The notes: generated by a model not told the origin, from the letters alone. Counted from the first letter of the stretch, positions 1 through 7,393 are shown. The stretch: 14,646 bases of DNA from HGM12669 sp048527645 (GCA_048527645.1 DBGFNI010000142.1:1-14646); one strand, 5' to 3'. Numbers and translations: made by a program.

Positions 1-164
1 ATGCCGCGCTCCCGTTCCAGATCGTTGGAATCCATCACGCGCTCTTCCGTCGCCTGATTCTCTCTGTAAATGCCGCCCTGCTTGAGCATTTCATCCACCA
101 AAGTAGTTTTGCCGTGGTCGACATGGGCAATGATGGCGATGTTTCTTAAATCCTCTCTTACCAA
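1..164 (-). CDS. typA: Translational GTPase TypA/BipA, 5' end only (partial)
   Basis: This is the first 54 codons of a ribosome-associated GTPase of the TypA/BipA family, which acts in 50S assembly and stress adaptation. The rest lies beyond the left edge of the window. The visible part holds the G1 P-loop AHVDHGKT at residues 13-20 and the stretch ERVMDSNDLERERG. That stretch leads into the switch I region and separates TypA from EF-G and LepA. The start is taken as TTG at 164-162: an AGGAG ribosome binding site (178-174) lies nine bases upstream, and the next residues, VREDLRNIAII, match the usual TypA N-terminus. No ATG in this frame fits. The gene diverges from the nucleotidyltransferase at 322. 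Family assignment is firm; only the C-terminal domains cannot be checked. Confidence 0.93.
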   Translation of the reverse strand, partial: MVREDLRNIAIIAHVDHGKTTLVDEMLKQGGIYRENQATEERVMDSNDLERERG

Positions 165-201
165 TGGTGCTCACTCCTGTCTGTATATTTCCGTTTTCAT
201 T

Positions 202-230
202 TTCATATTCTAATTGTGACATAATATGAT
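202..230 (+). promoter_or_regulatory. Possible promoter of the sugar nucleotidyltransferase
   Basis: TTCATA (202-207) and TATGAT (225-230) are 17 bases apart on the plus strand, matching four and five of six sigma-A positions. The leader would be about 85 bases and would carry a 7-bp hairpin (288-294 with 299-305) shortly before the gene. The match is weak, and other AT-rich hexamers nearby could serve instead. Confidence 0.3.
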
Positions 231-248
231 AGCACTCTATTTTTACAA
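221..248 (-). promoter_or_regulatory. Possible promoter of typA
   Basis: On the minus strand TTGTAA (248-243) and TATTAT (226-221) are separated by 16 bases, matching four and five of six positions of the sigma-A boxes. Transcription would start near 214, giving a leader of about 50 bases. The AT-rich gap also carries the plus-strand candidate, so the two divergent promoters would overlap. Confidence 0.35.
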
Positions 249-321
249 TTCATGCTATATTTTGTGAACAAAAAAGAAGATATGTCAGGAAAATCAGAAT
301 TTTCCGGAAACGGGGTCGAAT

Positions 322-1365
322 ATGTTGGAAAATAAGCAGAATCCTATCCGCACACCGGAGCTGCCCCCGCTCAAAGAACAGATTCAAACCGCCGTCATCA
401 TGGCAGGCGGAAAAGGCACGCGCCTGCGCCCGCTGACCGCAGGCATCCCAAAGCCGCTGGTTCCGGTTGCGGGAGAATGTGTGCTCTCCCATACGCTGCG
501 CCTGCTGGCGCGCCACGGCATTCGCCGCGCGATTCTGACGCTGCAATACCGGGGCGGACAAATTCGGGAAACATACGGAGACTCGTTCGAGGGGGTCGCG
601 CTGCAATATGTGGAAGAGTCTACACCGCTGGGAACCGCGGGCGGCGTCAAAAACGCGCTGCTCGCCGCGGGCGAAACGCAGGAAACGGTTTTGGTCATGA
701 GCGGCGATACCGTTTGTGATTTCGATCTGCATCAGATCATCCGCCGCCACTTCGCACAAGGCGCCGCGGCCAGCATCGGCTTGGTCGCTTTGGATAATCC
801 GGATGGCTTCGGGCTGGTGCAGACCGACCCAATGGGGCGCATCACCGCGTTTTTGGAAAAGCCGCCGCGATCTGTTTGGCAAACCTTCCCCCTCCGTCTG
901 ATCAACACCGGTATATATCTTCTCTCCCCCGCTTTTTTACAGCGTATTGCGCCGCATACCGTCGCCGACTTCGGGCGTCAGATCTTTCCCCGGGCGCTGC
1001 GGGACGGGGTGTTTCTGCTCGGGGTCGAGATGCACGGCTATTGGTGCGACATCGGTACGGCAGACGCATTTTACCGCTGCAATTTTGAGGTTGCCGCACA
1101 GGCCGACAGCAAGGTGCGCCGGCATTTCTGCGCGCAGCACTCGATTGCGGGCAGAGACTGTCACATTGCGCCCGGCGCCAGAGTGGAACGCTGTATATTG
1201 ATGAACGAAATCACCGTGGAACCGGGCGCGCATCTGGAGGGTGCGATTCTGTGTGACCGGGTGCGAATCGGCGAAAACGTCACCGTGGGCAGAGGCGCCA
1301 TCATCGGCCCCGGCGTTATCCTCCCGCCGAACACCGCCGTCGCGCCGGGCACGGTTTATACCTGA
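322..1365 (+). CDS. Mannose-1-phosphate guanylyltransferase-like sugar nucleotidyltransferase with left-handed beta-helix tail
   Basis: This predicted cytoplasmic enzyme joins a sugar 1-phosphate to a nucleotide, making NDP-sugars for envelope or capsule polysaccharide. The 347-residue protein starts with a Rossmann-like NTP-transferase domain (about residues 22-260). Visible motifs are GGKGTRLRPLT at 29-39, Lys44 in PKP, TPLGTAGG at 101-108, SGD at 127-129, EKP at 179-181, NTG at 195-197 and GYWCDIGT at 239-246. A hexapeptide-repeat beta-helix follows (about 275-345). The sequence most resembles the N-terminal half of the clostridial mannose-1-phosphate guanylyltransferase/phosphomannomutase fusion, but it stops cleanly after the helix with no mutase domain. 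The exact sugar and nucleotide cannot be read from sequence; GDP-mannose, or a glucose-1-phosphate or heptose enzyme, are the alternatives. The ribosome binding site is weak (GGGG at 312-315, six bases before the ATG). Confidence 0.82.
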   Translation: MLENKQNPIRTPELPPLKEQIQTAVIMAGGKGTRLRPLTAGIPKPLVPVAGECVLSHTLRLLARHGIRRAILTLQYRGGQIRETYGDSFEGVALQYVEESTPLGTAGGVKNALLAAGETQETVLVMSGDTVCDFDLHQIIRRHFAQGAAASIGLVALDNPDGFGLVQTDPMGRITAFLEKPPRSVWQTFPLRLINTGIYLLSPAFLQRIAPHTVADFGRQIFPRALRDGVFLLGVEMHGYWCDIGTADAFYRCNFEVAAQADSKVRRHFCAQHSIAGRDCHIAPGARVERCILMNEITVEPGAHLEGAILCDRVRIGENVTVGRGAIIGPGVILPPNTAVAPGTVYT

Positions 1366-1369
1366 TGCA

Positions 1370-1409
1370 CAAACGGCAGGCGTGCTGCGCTGCGCAGCAC
1401 CCCCGTTTG
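1370..1409. terminator. GC-rich hairpin between convergent genes, possible bidirectional terminator
   Basis: CAAACGG (1370-1376) pairs with CCGTTTG (1403-1409). Inside it a perfect 8-bp stem, GTGCTGCG (1382-1389) with CGCAGCAC (1393-1400), closes a 3-base loop. It sits in the 51-base gap between two convergent genes, where a shared terminator is expected. Neither strand has a clear T-run after the stem, so intrinsic termination is uncertain. Confidence 0.4.
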
Positions 1410-1416
1410 CACACCG

Positions 1417-1695
1417 CTATCCCGCATCCTCGGTCAAAAGTCCCTTCAGATGCAGATACAATAGAGAAAGCAGCAGAGCCGACATATCGTCCGGGTGGGA
1501 AATGCCGCAACGGCAAAGCATCCGATACAGTGAGCCGTCCGCTCGTAGCAAATGATTTCTCATCCACAGACCCAGCGTGAAATGATATCGGGTCAGCGAG
1601 CTGTATGTGCCGTTGCGCATCTCGTGCAGCAGCTGCGGCGAAAGCGCCTGTTCGGCCTGATACAGCGCGCGGCAGATTTCTCTGTCCATTTTCAT
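1417..1695 (-). CDS. Small DUF6794-like protein of unknown function
   Basis: This 92-residue protein has no recognised enzymatic motif, signal peptide or membrane segment. Two patches resemble the DUF6794 family as I remember it: HFTLGLWMRN at residues 38-47 and GISHPDDMS at 64-72, followed by a leucine-rich stretch ending LHLKG. No biochemical role for that family is known to me. The ATG at 1695 is supported by a GGAGG site (1707-1703) seven bases upstream. A second ATG two codons later is the alternative. The gene diverges from the XRE-type regulator at 1808 and has its own strong promoter. It converges with the nucleotidyltransferase, 51 bases away. The shared regulatory region suggests it may be under control of the XRE protein; that is inference. 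Confidence 0.7.
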   Translation of the reverse strand: MKMDREICRALYQAEQALSPQLLHEMRNGTYSSLTRYHFTLGLWMRNHLLRADGSLYRMLCRCGISHPDDMSALLLSLLYLHLKGLLTEDAG

Positions 1696-1711
1696 ATAAA
1701 ATCCTCCGCTT

Positions 1712-1728
1712 TACGTTTATGTAACGTA
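1712..1728. promoter_or_regulatory. Perfect inverted repeat over the -10/start region (candidate operator 1)
   Basis: TACGTT (1712-1717) and AACGTA (1723-1728) form a perfect inverted repeat around a 5-base spacer. It overlaps the end of the -10 box and the likely transcription start of the minus-strand small gene. Bound protein there should block that promoter. The neighbouring XRE-type protein is the natural candidate. Confidence 0.5.
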
Positions 1729-1757
1729 TTTTACACGAAGAAATATGTTAATGTCAA
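1728..1757 (-). promoter_or_regulatory. Sigma-A-type promoter of the DUF6794-like gene
   Basis: On the minus strand a perfect -35 box TTGACA (1757-1752) and a -10 box TAAAAT (1733-1728) are separated by 18 bases. The start would fall near 1721, about 25 bases before the ATG. This is the strongest promoter in the intergenic gap. I found no equally good one for the divergent plus-strand gene. Confidence 0.65.
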
Positions 1758-1763
1758 GTATCA

Positions 1764-1780
1764 TACGTCACAAAAACGTG
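1764..1780. promoter_or_regulatory. Second inverted repeat with the same spacing (candidate operator 2)
   Basis: TACGTC (1764-1769) and AACGTG (1775-1780) repeat the ACGT-core half-sites of the element at 1712-1728 with the same 5-base spacer. The centres of the two elements are 52 bases apart, close to five helical turns, so both would face the same side of the DNA. This copy lies upstream of the minus -35 box and within the likely 5' region of the XRE gene. Confidence 0.4.
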
Positions 1781-1807
1781 TAATTCGCATTCAAGACGAG
1801 GAAAATC

Positions 1808-2059
1808 ATGAGAAAACTGCAATTTGAATCACAAAAGAATATCATCTCCCAAACCTTAAAGCTGCATCGCATCCGCAGCGGTCTGACACAGGCGCAGCTT
1901 GCGGCACGGATGCAGACAATGGGGATCAATCTGGATCAGCAGATGATCAGCAAAATCGAAAGCAATGCCCGCCTGGTGACAGACTATGAGCTGGCGTGCT
2001 TTTGCAAGGCGCTTCGCATCACCCCGCAGCAGCTGCTCGGCGCATATCTGGAGGAGTGA
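1808..2059 (+). CDS. Small XRE-family helix-turn-helix DNA-binding protein
   Basis: The 83-residue protein is almost entirely one Cro/C1-type helix-turn-helix domain (about residues 14-77). The scaffold is LKLHRIRSGLTQAQLAARM, then the recognition region DQQMISKIES at 43-52 and a closing segment ITPQQLLG. There is no effector or dimerisation domain beyond this, so it is probably a direct DNA-binding repressor. A GAGGA site (1798-1802) lies five bases before the ATG. The gene faces the DUF6794-like gene across a 112-base gap with two equally spaced inverted repeats, suggesting control of itself and that neighbour. A strong terminator follows at once, so it is transcribed alone. Its ligand or inducing signal cannot be inferred. 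Confidence 0.85.
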   Translation: MRKLQFESQKNIISQTLKLHRIRSGLTQAQLAARMQTMGINLDQQMISKIESNARLVTDYELACFCKALRITPQQLLGAYLEE

Positions 2060-2062
2060 TAC

Positions 2063-2096
2063 AAAAAGGGACGGTGTTCAAACCGTCCCTTTTTTT
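2063..2096. terminator. Strong bidirectional intrinsic terminator
   Basis: GGGACGGT (2068-2075) and ACCGTCCC (2082-2089) form a perfect 8-bp stem with a 6-base loop, followed by seven T on the plus strand and preceded by five A, which read as T on the minus strand. It terminates the XRE gene on the plus strand and the icd end of the citrate operon on the minus strand. Confidence 0.9.
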
Positions 2097-2108
2097 CTGT
2101 TATCACAT

Positions 2109-3335
2109 TCACTGCGCCAATTTTGCCTCAAGTCTTTGGCGGATCGCGGCAATAAATTCGGCGGAGGTCACCGACGTCACCTGCACGCCCTGATCCACAA
2201 GCCCGGTCAAATCCTTGGTCATGATGCCGTCGTTGAGCGTATCAATGCACGACGCCTCAAGCAGATCTGCGAAGCGGCAAAGCTCCGGCAGCGCATCCAT
2301 TTCGCCGCGCTTTCTCAGCGCGCCGGACCACGCGTAAATGGTCGCCATGGGGTTGGTGGAGGTTTCCTCCCCTTTCAGATAGCGGTAATAATGGCGGGTC
2401 ACGGTGCCGTGCGCCGCTTCATACTCATATTTGCCGTCGGGAGAGACCAGCACGGAGGTCATCATGGCAAGCGAGCCAAAGGCGGTGGAGACCATGTCGC
2501 TCATCACATCGCCGTCATAGTTCTTGCATGCCCAGATGTAGCCACCCTCGCTGCGGATCACGCGCGCCACGGCGTCATCGATCAGTGTGTAGAAATATGT
2601 AATGCCCGCTTTTTCAAAATCCGCCCGGTAGCACTCGTCAAAAATCTCCTGGAAAATGAACTTGAACTGCTGGTCATACTGCTTGGAAATGGTATCCTTG
2701 GTGGCAAACCACAAATCCTGCTTGGTATCCAGTGCAAAGCGGAAGCACGCGTGTGCAAAGGAGCGGATGGAAGAATCCTTGTTAAACTGCCCCTGCAAAA
2801 CGCCCTTTCCGTCAAAGTCATTGATAGTCTGACGCGTTTCAACGCCGTTTTCATCCGTGAACACCAGCTCCGCCTTTCCGGCGCCGGGCACGCGGAATTC
2901 CGTCGCTTTATAAATATCGCCGAACGCGTGACGGGCGATGGTGATCGGCTTTTTCCAATTCTTGACAACCGGCTTGATCGTGTCAATCAGGATCGGCGCG
3001 CGGAACACCGTGCCGTCTAAGATCGCGCGGATGGTGCCGTTGGGGCTCTTCCACATTTCAGACAGGTTATATTCCTCCACGCGCTGCGCATTGGGCGTGA
3101 TGGTTGCGCATTTGACCGCGACGCCGTATTTCTGCGTGGCGTAGGCGGAGTCAAAGGTGACACGATCCTTCGTTTTTTCCCGTTCGGGCAAGCCCAGATC
3201 GTAGTATTCCGTTTTCAGGTCAACGAAAGGGAGCAGCAGCTCGTCCTTGATCATTTTCCACAGCACACGGGTCATTTCGTCCCCGTCCATTTCCACCAGC
3301 GGGGTGGTCATTTGAATTTTTTTAAAATTTTCCAT
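2109..3335 (-). CDS. icd: NADP-dependent isocitrate dehydrogenase, eukaryotic-type (subfamily II)
   Basis: This enzyme converts isocitrate to 2-oxoglutarate and CO2 with NADP+ in the cytoplasm, the last step of the oxidative branch encoded by this operon. The 408 residues align along their length with the homodimeric human IDH1 type rather than the E. coli Icd type. Substrate residues are visible in KSPNGTIRA (96-104), FRAP with Arg112, and ARHAFGDIYKATEF with Arg135 and Tyr142. Catalytic Lys213 lies in ATKDT. Metal ligands are Asp253, Asp276 and Asp280 (LIDD, KNYDGDVMSD). HGTVTRH at 309-315 carries the Arg314-His315 pair that selects NADP in this family. The start has an AAGGAG site nine bases upstream and lies 26 bases after the aconitase stop, so the two are co-transcribed. 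All key residues are present. Confidence 0.96.
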   Translation of the reverse strand: MENFKKIQMTTPLVEMDGDEMTRVLWKMIKDELLLPFVDLKTEYYDLGLPEREKTKDRVTFDSAYATQKYGVAVKCATITPNAQRVEEYNLSEMWKSPNGTIRAILDGTVFRAPILIDTIKPVVKNWKKPITIARHAFGDIYKATEFRVPGAGKAELVFTDENGVETRQTINDFDGKGVLQGQFNKDSSIRSFAHACFRFALDTKQDLWFATKDTISKQYDQQFKFIFQEIFDECYRADFEKAGITYFYTLIDDAVARVIRSEGGYIWACKNYDGDVMSDMVSTAFGSLAMMTSVLVSPDGKYEYEAAHGTVTRHYYRYLKGEETSTNPMATIYAWSGALRKRGEMDALPELCRFADLLEASCIDTLNDGIMTKDLTGLVDQGVQVTSVTSAEFIAAIRQRLEAKLAQ

Positions 3336-3361
3336 CGGTTATTTCTCCTTTTCTGCGCGCT

Positions 3362-5293
3362 TCAAACGGATTCGCCTTTGGTATAACGGAGCAGGCCGCC
3401 TGCCAGCAGCATGCCGATCTGACGGGGGGAGAAGTCGCAGGTCAGGGGGATTTCTGCACCGTTGGTTTCATCCCGCAGCGTGACGCGTCCTGTTTTGATG
3501 CTCTCCAAAAGATCGGAAAGCGTCAGCCGGTCGCCCTGCTGCAATTTGTCATAATCGGCGGGATCGGCAAAGGTCAGCGGCAGAATTCCGGCGTTGATCA
3601 GATTTGCCGCGTGAATCCGCGCAAAGCTCTTTGCAATCACCGCTCGTACTCCAAGATACAGCGGAACCAAAGCGGCATGCTCGCGGGAAGAGCCCTGCCC
3701 GTAGTTGGAGCCGCCGACCACGATGCTCTGCCCCGCCTCCTTCGCTCTCTGCGGGAAGGTCTCGTCGCAGACGCCGAAGCAGAACTGAGACAGATGCGGG
3801 ATATTGGAGCGGTAGGGCAGGATTTTTGCGCCTGCCGGCATGATATGGTCGGTGGTAATATTGTCGCCGACCTTGAGCGTGAGCTGTGCCGTGAGCGTAT
3901 CCGTGAGCGGATAGGTATCCGGGAAGGGCTTGATGTTCGGACCGCGCACCACTTCCAATGTTTTCGCCTCTTCCGGCTGTGCGGGCATCAGCACGGCGCT
4001 ATCGTCAATGCGGAATGCCGCGGGCATCACGATTTCGGGATAATCGCCCAACGTCCTGGGATCGGTGATATAACCCGTCAATGCAGACGCGGCGGCCAAT
4101 TCGGGCGACACCAGATAAACCTGTGCATCCTTGGTGCCGCTTCTGCCTTCGAAGTTGCGGTTGAAGGTACGCAGCGACACGCCTGCGGAATTGGGCGAAA
4201 AGCCCATGCCGATGCAGGGACCGCACGCACACTCCAAAATTCTCGCGCCAGCTGCAATCAGATCGGACAGCGCGCCGCATTCGGCAAGCTGCGTCAGCAC
4301 CTGCTTAGAGCCGGGAGAAATGGAAAGGCTGACGGAATCGTCGATTTTTTTCCCTTTGAGAATCGCCGCGACGCGGAGCATGTCAGCAAGCGAGGAATTC
4401 GTACACGAGCCGATACAGACCTGATCAACCTTCACGTCCGACAGCTCCGTTGCCTTTTTGACATTGTCCGGAGAATGGGGACAAGCCAGCAGCGGCTCCA
4501 GCGTCGAGAGATCAATGTCAATGATCCGATCATACACCGCGTCAGGATCGCTTTGCATCGGTACATAGTCCGCGCCTCTGCCCTGCGCCTCCAAAAATGC
4601 CTTGGTGGTCTCATCGGAGGGGAAGATGGAGGTTGTCGCGCCCAGCTCCGTGCCCATATTGGTGATTGTCGCCCGCTGCGGCACGCTCAGCGTTTTCACA
4701 CCCTCGCCGCCCCACTCGATGATATATCCGACGCCGCCCTTCACCGACAGAATCCGCAAAATTTCCAGGCTGACGTCCTTTGCGCTGACCCACGGACGCA
4801 ATTTGCCGGTGAGATTGACCTTGATCATCTTCGGCATGGTGATATAGTATGCGCCGCCGCCCATGGCAACCGCGACATCCATGCCGCCCGCGCCCATCGC
4901 GAGCATACCGATGCCGCCGCCGGTGGGCGTGTGGCTGTCAGAGCCGATCAGCGTTTTGCCCGGCTTGCCGAAGCGTTCGAGATGCACCTGGTGGCAGATG
5001 CCGTTGCCGGGACGGGAAAAGCGGATGCCGTACTTTTTTGCGACCGTCTGAATATAGCGGTGATCGTCCGCATTTTCAAAGCCGCTCTGCAGGGTGTTGT
5101 GATCGATATACGCCACGCTCAATTCCGTGCGCACGCGCTCGATGCCGATGGATTCAAACTCGAGATACGCCATGGTGCCGGTTGCATCCTGCGTCAGCGT
5201 CTGATCGATCCGCAGACCGATTTCCTGTCCGGGGATCATCTCGCCGCAAACCAGATGCTCCCGAATAATTTTTTGTGCTATGGTCAGTCCCAT
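3362..5293 (-). CDS. acnA: Aconitate hydratase (aconitase)
   Basis: This 4Fe-4S enzyme isomerises citrate to isocitrate through cis-aconitate. At 643 residues it is the shorter monomeric type, close in size to the Aquifex/clostridial group and shorter than AcnA proteins of about 900 residues. Cluster ligands are Cys297 in IGSCTNSS and Cys357/Cys360 in ACGPC. Active-site segments include DHN (64-66), SDSHTP (118-123) and, in the C-terminal swivel domain, DNITTDHIMPAG (about 477-488) and GSSREHA (534-540). The start codon lies three bases after the stop of the GntR gene. An AGGAGG site sits within the end of that gene, so translation is probably coupled. Between citrate synthase and isocitrate dehydrogenase, it completes the path from citrate to 2-oxoglutarate. 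Confidence 0.96.
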   Translation of the reverse strand: MGLTIAQKIIREHLVCGEMIPGQEIGLRIDQTLTQDATGTMAYLEFESIGIERVRTELSVAYIDHNTLQSGFENADDHRYIQTVAKKYGIRFSRPGNGICHQVHLERFGKPGKTLIGSDSHTPTGGGIGMLAMGAGGMDVAVAMGGGAYYITMPKMIKVNLTGKLRPWVSAKDVSLEILRILSVKGGVGYIIEWGGEGVKTLSVPQRATITNMGTELGATTSIFPSDETTKAFLEAQGRGADYVPMQSDPDAVYDRIIDIDLSTLEPLLACPHSPDNVKKATELSDVKVDQVCIGSCTNSSLADMLRVAAILKGKKIDDSVSLSISPGSKQVLTQLAECGALSDLIAAGARILECACGPCIGMGFSPNSAGVSLRTFNRNFEGRSGTKDAQVYLVSPELAAASALTGYITDPRTLGDYPEIVMPAAFRIDDSAVLMPAQPEEAKTLEVVRGPNIKPFPDTYPLTDTLTAQLTLKVGDNITTDHIMPAGAKILPYRSNIPHLSQFCFGVCDETFPQRAKEAGQSIVVGGSNYGQGSSREHAALVPLYLGVRAVIAKSFARIHAANLINAGILPLTFADPADYDKLQQGDRLTLSDLLESIKTGRVTLRDETNGAEIPLTCDFSPRQIGMLLAGGLLRYTKGESV

Positions 5294-5296
5294 GAT

Positions 5297-5965
5297 TTAC
5301 TCATCCTCCTTGTTTTTCGCCTGTAAAACATGTTTTTTTGCGCTCAGCACATGTGCCAGCGCCGCCTTTTCCGCCGCGGCGGGATCATGCGCCGCCAGCG
5401 CGATGTAAATGTCTCCGTGCTCCCGCATCGCAATCAGGGCGCGCTCCGGATTCTGCACGGACAGCTTGCGGTATTTCAAAATCTTCCGATGCAGGCTGGA
5501 AAGCGCGGTGTGAAAGACACTGGAGCCGCAATATTCGTATATATGCTCATGAAAACGGCTGTCTACATCCTTGATCTGATCCGCCATGCCTTTCGCCGTA
5601 TAGAATTCCTCCATGTCCACAAGCTCTTTGAGCACCTGCAGCTGCTCCGGCGTAATCACCCGGGCGCAGCGTGCCGTTGCCAAGCCCTCGATGCGGCTGC
5701 GGATCTCATAGATATCCTCAATGTCCTCCTTGGTGATTCCGACCGCGCACAGCCCCTTTCCGGTATCCCGGAGCAGCTCTGCCTGCTTGAGGCGGTTCAG
5801 CGCCTCGCGCACCGGCGTGCGGCTCACGCCCAGTTGGTCGGAGATCTTCTGCTCACACAAAATGGTTCCCGGTTCGATTGCCCCGCTGAGAATATCGTTT
5901 TCCAACGACTCAAACACAATGTCCGCCCGGGAGACAATCCTGCTTTCTTCTCTGTCGATTGCCAT
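5297..5965 (-). CDS. GntR-family transcriptional regulator, FadR/FCD type
   Basis: The 222-residue protein has an N-terminal winged helix-turn-helix (about residues 11-78; recognition region ISDQLGVSRTPVREALNRL) and an all-helical FCD ligand domain (about 84-213). The family metal-site residues are all visible: Asp135, His139, His183 and His205. FCD regulators of this kind usually sense small carboxylates or sugar acids, so citrate or a neighbouring acid is a reasonable guess, not shown by sequence. It is the second gene of the operon, three bases from the citrate synthase stop and three before aconitase. Its AAGGAGG site lies inside the last codons of the preceding gene. The palindrome over the operon promoter has the GT-AT-AC core typical of GntR operators, making autoregulation likely. 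Confidence 0.9.
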   Translation of the reverse strand: MAIDREESRIVSRADIVFESLENDILSGAIEPGTILCEQKISDQLGVSRTPVREALNRLKQAELLRDTGKGLCAVGITKEDIEDIYEIRSRIEGLATARCARVITPEQLQVLKELVDMEEFYTAKGMADQIKDVDSRFHEHIYEYCGSSVFHTALSSLHRKILKYRKLSVQNPERALIAMREHGDIYIALAAHDPAAAEKAALAHVLSAKKHVLQAKNKEDE

Positions 5966-5968
5966 GCT

Positions 5969-7354
5969 TCAGTCCTCCTTTTTCCAAGGATATTTTCCGC
6001 CGGTCAGCGCGTCCAGATGCTCCAGTATTTCCTCCTCGGACAGGGCGCTGACTCTGCCGTTTTCGTATTCGGCGTCAACCCATTCCTTCATCTTCTGCAC
6101 CAACGGATCGCGCTTTTGCACCTTTTGCGCATCGGGCAGTGAAAAATACTCATTGATCCAGTATGCGATGCCCGCCAAACCCGCGGTTTTGGTAATCATC
6201 ACGCCGGCTGGACGGTTGAGGAATTTCTGCGTGTCGAAAATGTTGTATATTTCCTCATCCTTCATCAGCCCGTCTGCATGAATTCCCGCCTTGGTCACAT
6301 TGAAATTCTTGCCGACAAAGGGGGTCATGGGCGGGATTTTGTATCCGATTTCGTCCCGGTAATAATTTGCAATATCGGTGATCGCCGTGGTGTCCATTCC
6401 ATCCAGCGAGCCGCGCAGGGAGGCATATTCAAAAACCATCGCCTCCAGAGGCACATTTCCGGTGCGCTCACCGATGCCGAGCAGCGAGCAGTTGACAGAC
6501 GCCGCGCCGTACAGCCACGCGGTAGAAGCATTTGCCACCGCCTTATAAAAATCGTTGTGCCCGTGCCACTCCAGCATTTCGCTGGGAACATCGGAATATT
6601 GCTGCAAGCCGTAGATGATGCCGGGCACGCTGCGCGGCAGCGCCACCTCGGGATAGGGAACGCCGTAGCCCATCGTGTCACAGGCACGGATTTTCACCGG
6701 GATTCCGGCGTCCCGCGACATTTTTTGCAGCTGGTTGACAAACGGAACCACAAAGCCGTAGAAATCCGCGCGGGTGATGTCTTCCAGATGGCAGCGCGGC
6801 ATCACGCCCTCCTCAAAGGCGTCCGCCACCGCAGCAAGATAATGATCCATCGCCTGCTTGCGCGTCATTTTCAGTTTTTTGAAAATGTGATAATCCGAGC
6901 AGCTGACCAGAATGCCCGTTTCCTTGATGTGCAGATCCTTCACCAGCTTGAAGTCCTCCCGGCTGGCGCGGATCCATGTTGTGATCTCCGGGAAGCGCAG
7001 TCCCAGATCCTGACACCGCTCAATCGCTTCGCGGTCCTTCTTGGAGTAAACAAAAAATTCGGTCTGCCTTACAATCCCGTACGGGCCGCTCAGACGAGAA
7101 AGCAACTTGAAAATCTCAACAATCTGCTCCACCGTATACGGCTCACGGGATTGCTGCCCGTCACGCATGGTTGTATCGGTAATCCAGATTTCCTCCGGCA
7201 TCCCCATCGGCACGCGGCGGTGATTGAAAGGGATTTTCGGAATCTGGTCATAGCTGTATATGTCACGGTATAAATTCGGCTGTTCCACATCCTGCAGCTG
7301 ATAGCGGTAGGATTTTTGTTCCAGCAAATTTGACTTTGAGGATATTTCCAGCAT
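5969..7354 (-). CDS. Re-citrate synthase (homocitrate/isopropylmalate synthase-like)
   Basis: This predicted enzyme condenses acetyl-CoA with oxaloacetate to citrate with Re-face stereochemistry, as in Clostridium kluyveri; it is unrelated to GltA. The 461-residue protein belongs to the DRE-TIM metallolyase superfamily. It shows DTTMRDGQQ at 60-68, TEFFVYS near 98-104, RCHLEDITRADFYGFV near 187-202, the metal pair His264/His266 in HGHND, and GERTGN at 295-300. The roughly 50-residue head before the barrel and the long C-terminal tail fit Re-citrate synthases better than NifV or LeuA. The reading frame extends upstream to a TTG at 7387, but that codon is inside the -10 box. I therefore chose the ATG at 7354, with GGAGG (7366-7362) seven bases upstream. 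The operon partners aconitase and isocitrate dehydrogenase support the citrate reaction. Homocitrate or isopropylmalate synthase is the alternative. Confidence 0.88.
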   Translation of the reverse strand: MLEISSKSNLLEQKSYRYQLQDVEQPNLYRDIYSYDQIPKIPFNHRRVPMGMPEEIWITDTTMRDGQQSREPYTVEQIVEIFKLLSRLSGPYGIVRQTEFFVYSKKDREAIERCQDLGLRFPEITTWIRASREDFKLVKDLHIKETGILVSCSDYHIFKKLKMTRKQAMDHYLAAVADAFEEGVMPRCHLEDITRADFYGFVVPFVNQLQKMSRDAGIPVKIRACDTMGYGVPYPEVALPRSVPGIIYGLQQYSDVPSEMLEWHGHNDFYKAVANASTAWLYGAASVNCSLLGIGERTGNVPLEAMVFEYASLRGSLDGMDTTAITDIANYYRDEIGYKIPPMTPFVGKNFNVTKAGIHADGLMKDEEIYNIFDTQKFLNRPAGVMITKTAGLAGIAYWINEYFSLPDAQKVQKRDPLVQKMKEWVDAEYENGRVSALSEEEILEHLDALTGGKYPWKKED

Positions 7355-7371
7355 ATTCGCACCTCCATCTC

Positions 7372-7393
7372 GTGTACTTGTATACAAGTATAC
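7372..7393. promoter_or_regulatory. Palindromic operator, probably for the GntR regulator
   Basis: The core TACTTGTATACAAGTA (7375-7390) is a perfect 16-bp palindrome. It extends to 22 bp (7372-7393) with one mismatched pair. It contains the GTATAC centre common in GntR operators and overlaps the -10 box and start site of the citrate operon. Occupancy should repress transcription. Binding by the operon's own GntR protein is inference. Confidence 0.75.

Noticed and set aside
282..335. A 17-codon upstream frame overlapping the start of the sugar nucleotidyltransferase, with a small hairpin (288-305) inside it.
   Set aside because: No properly spaced ribosome binding site precedes it and the encoded peptide has no regulatory codon run, so a leader peptide is not supported.
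3611..5326. A 571-codon open frame antisense to aconitase, plus similar long antisense frames over spoIVA (8221-9237), the synthase (6278-7273) and mfd (11299-12444, 12955-13923).
   Set aside because: They mirror the GC-rich third positions of the real genes, are rich in Arg, His, Ala and Gln without recognisable domains, and lack consistent ribosome binding sites. The genes on the other strand are well-known families with intact motifs.
7355..7387. An 11-codon N-terminal extension of the citrate synthase from a TTG at 7387.
   Set aside because: That codon lies within the -10 box of the promoter, upstream of the transcription start, while the ATG at 7354 has a perfectly placed GGAGG.
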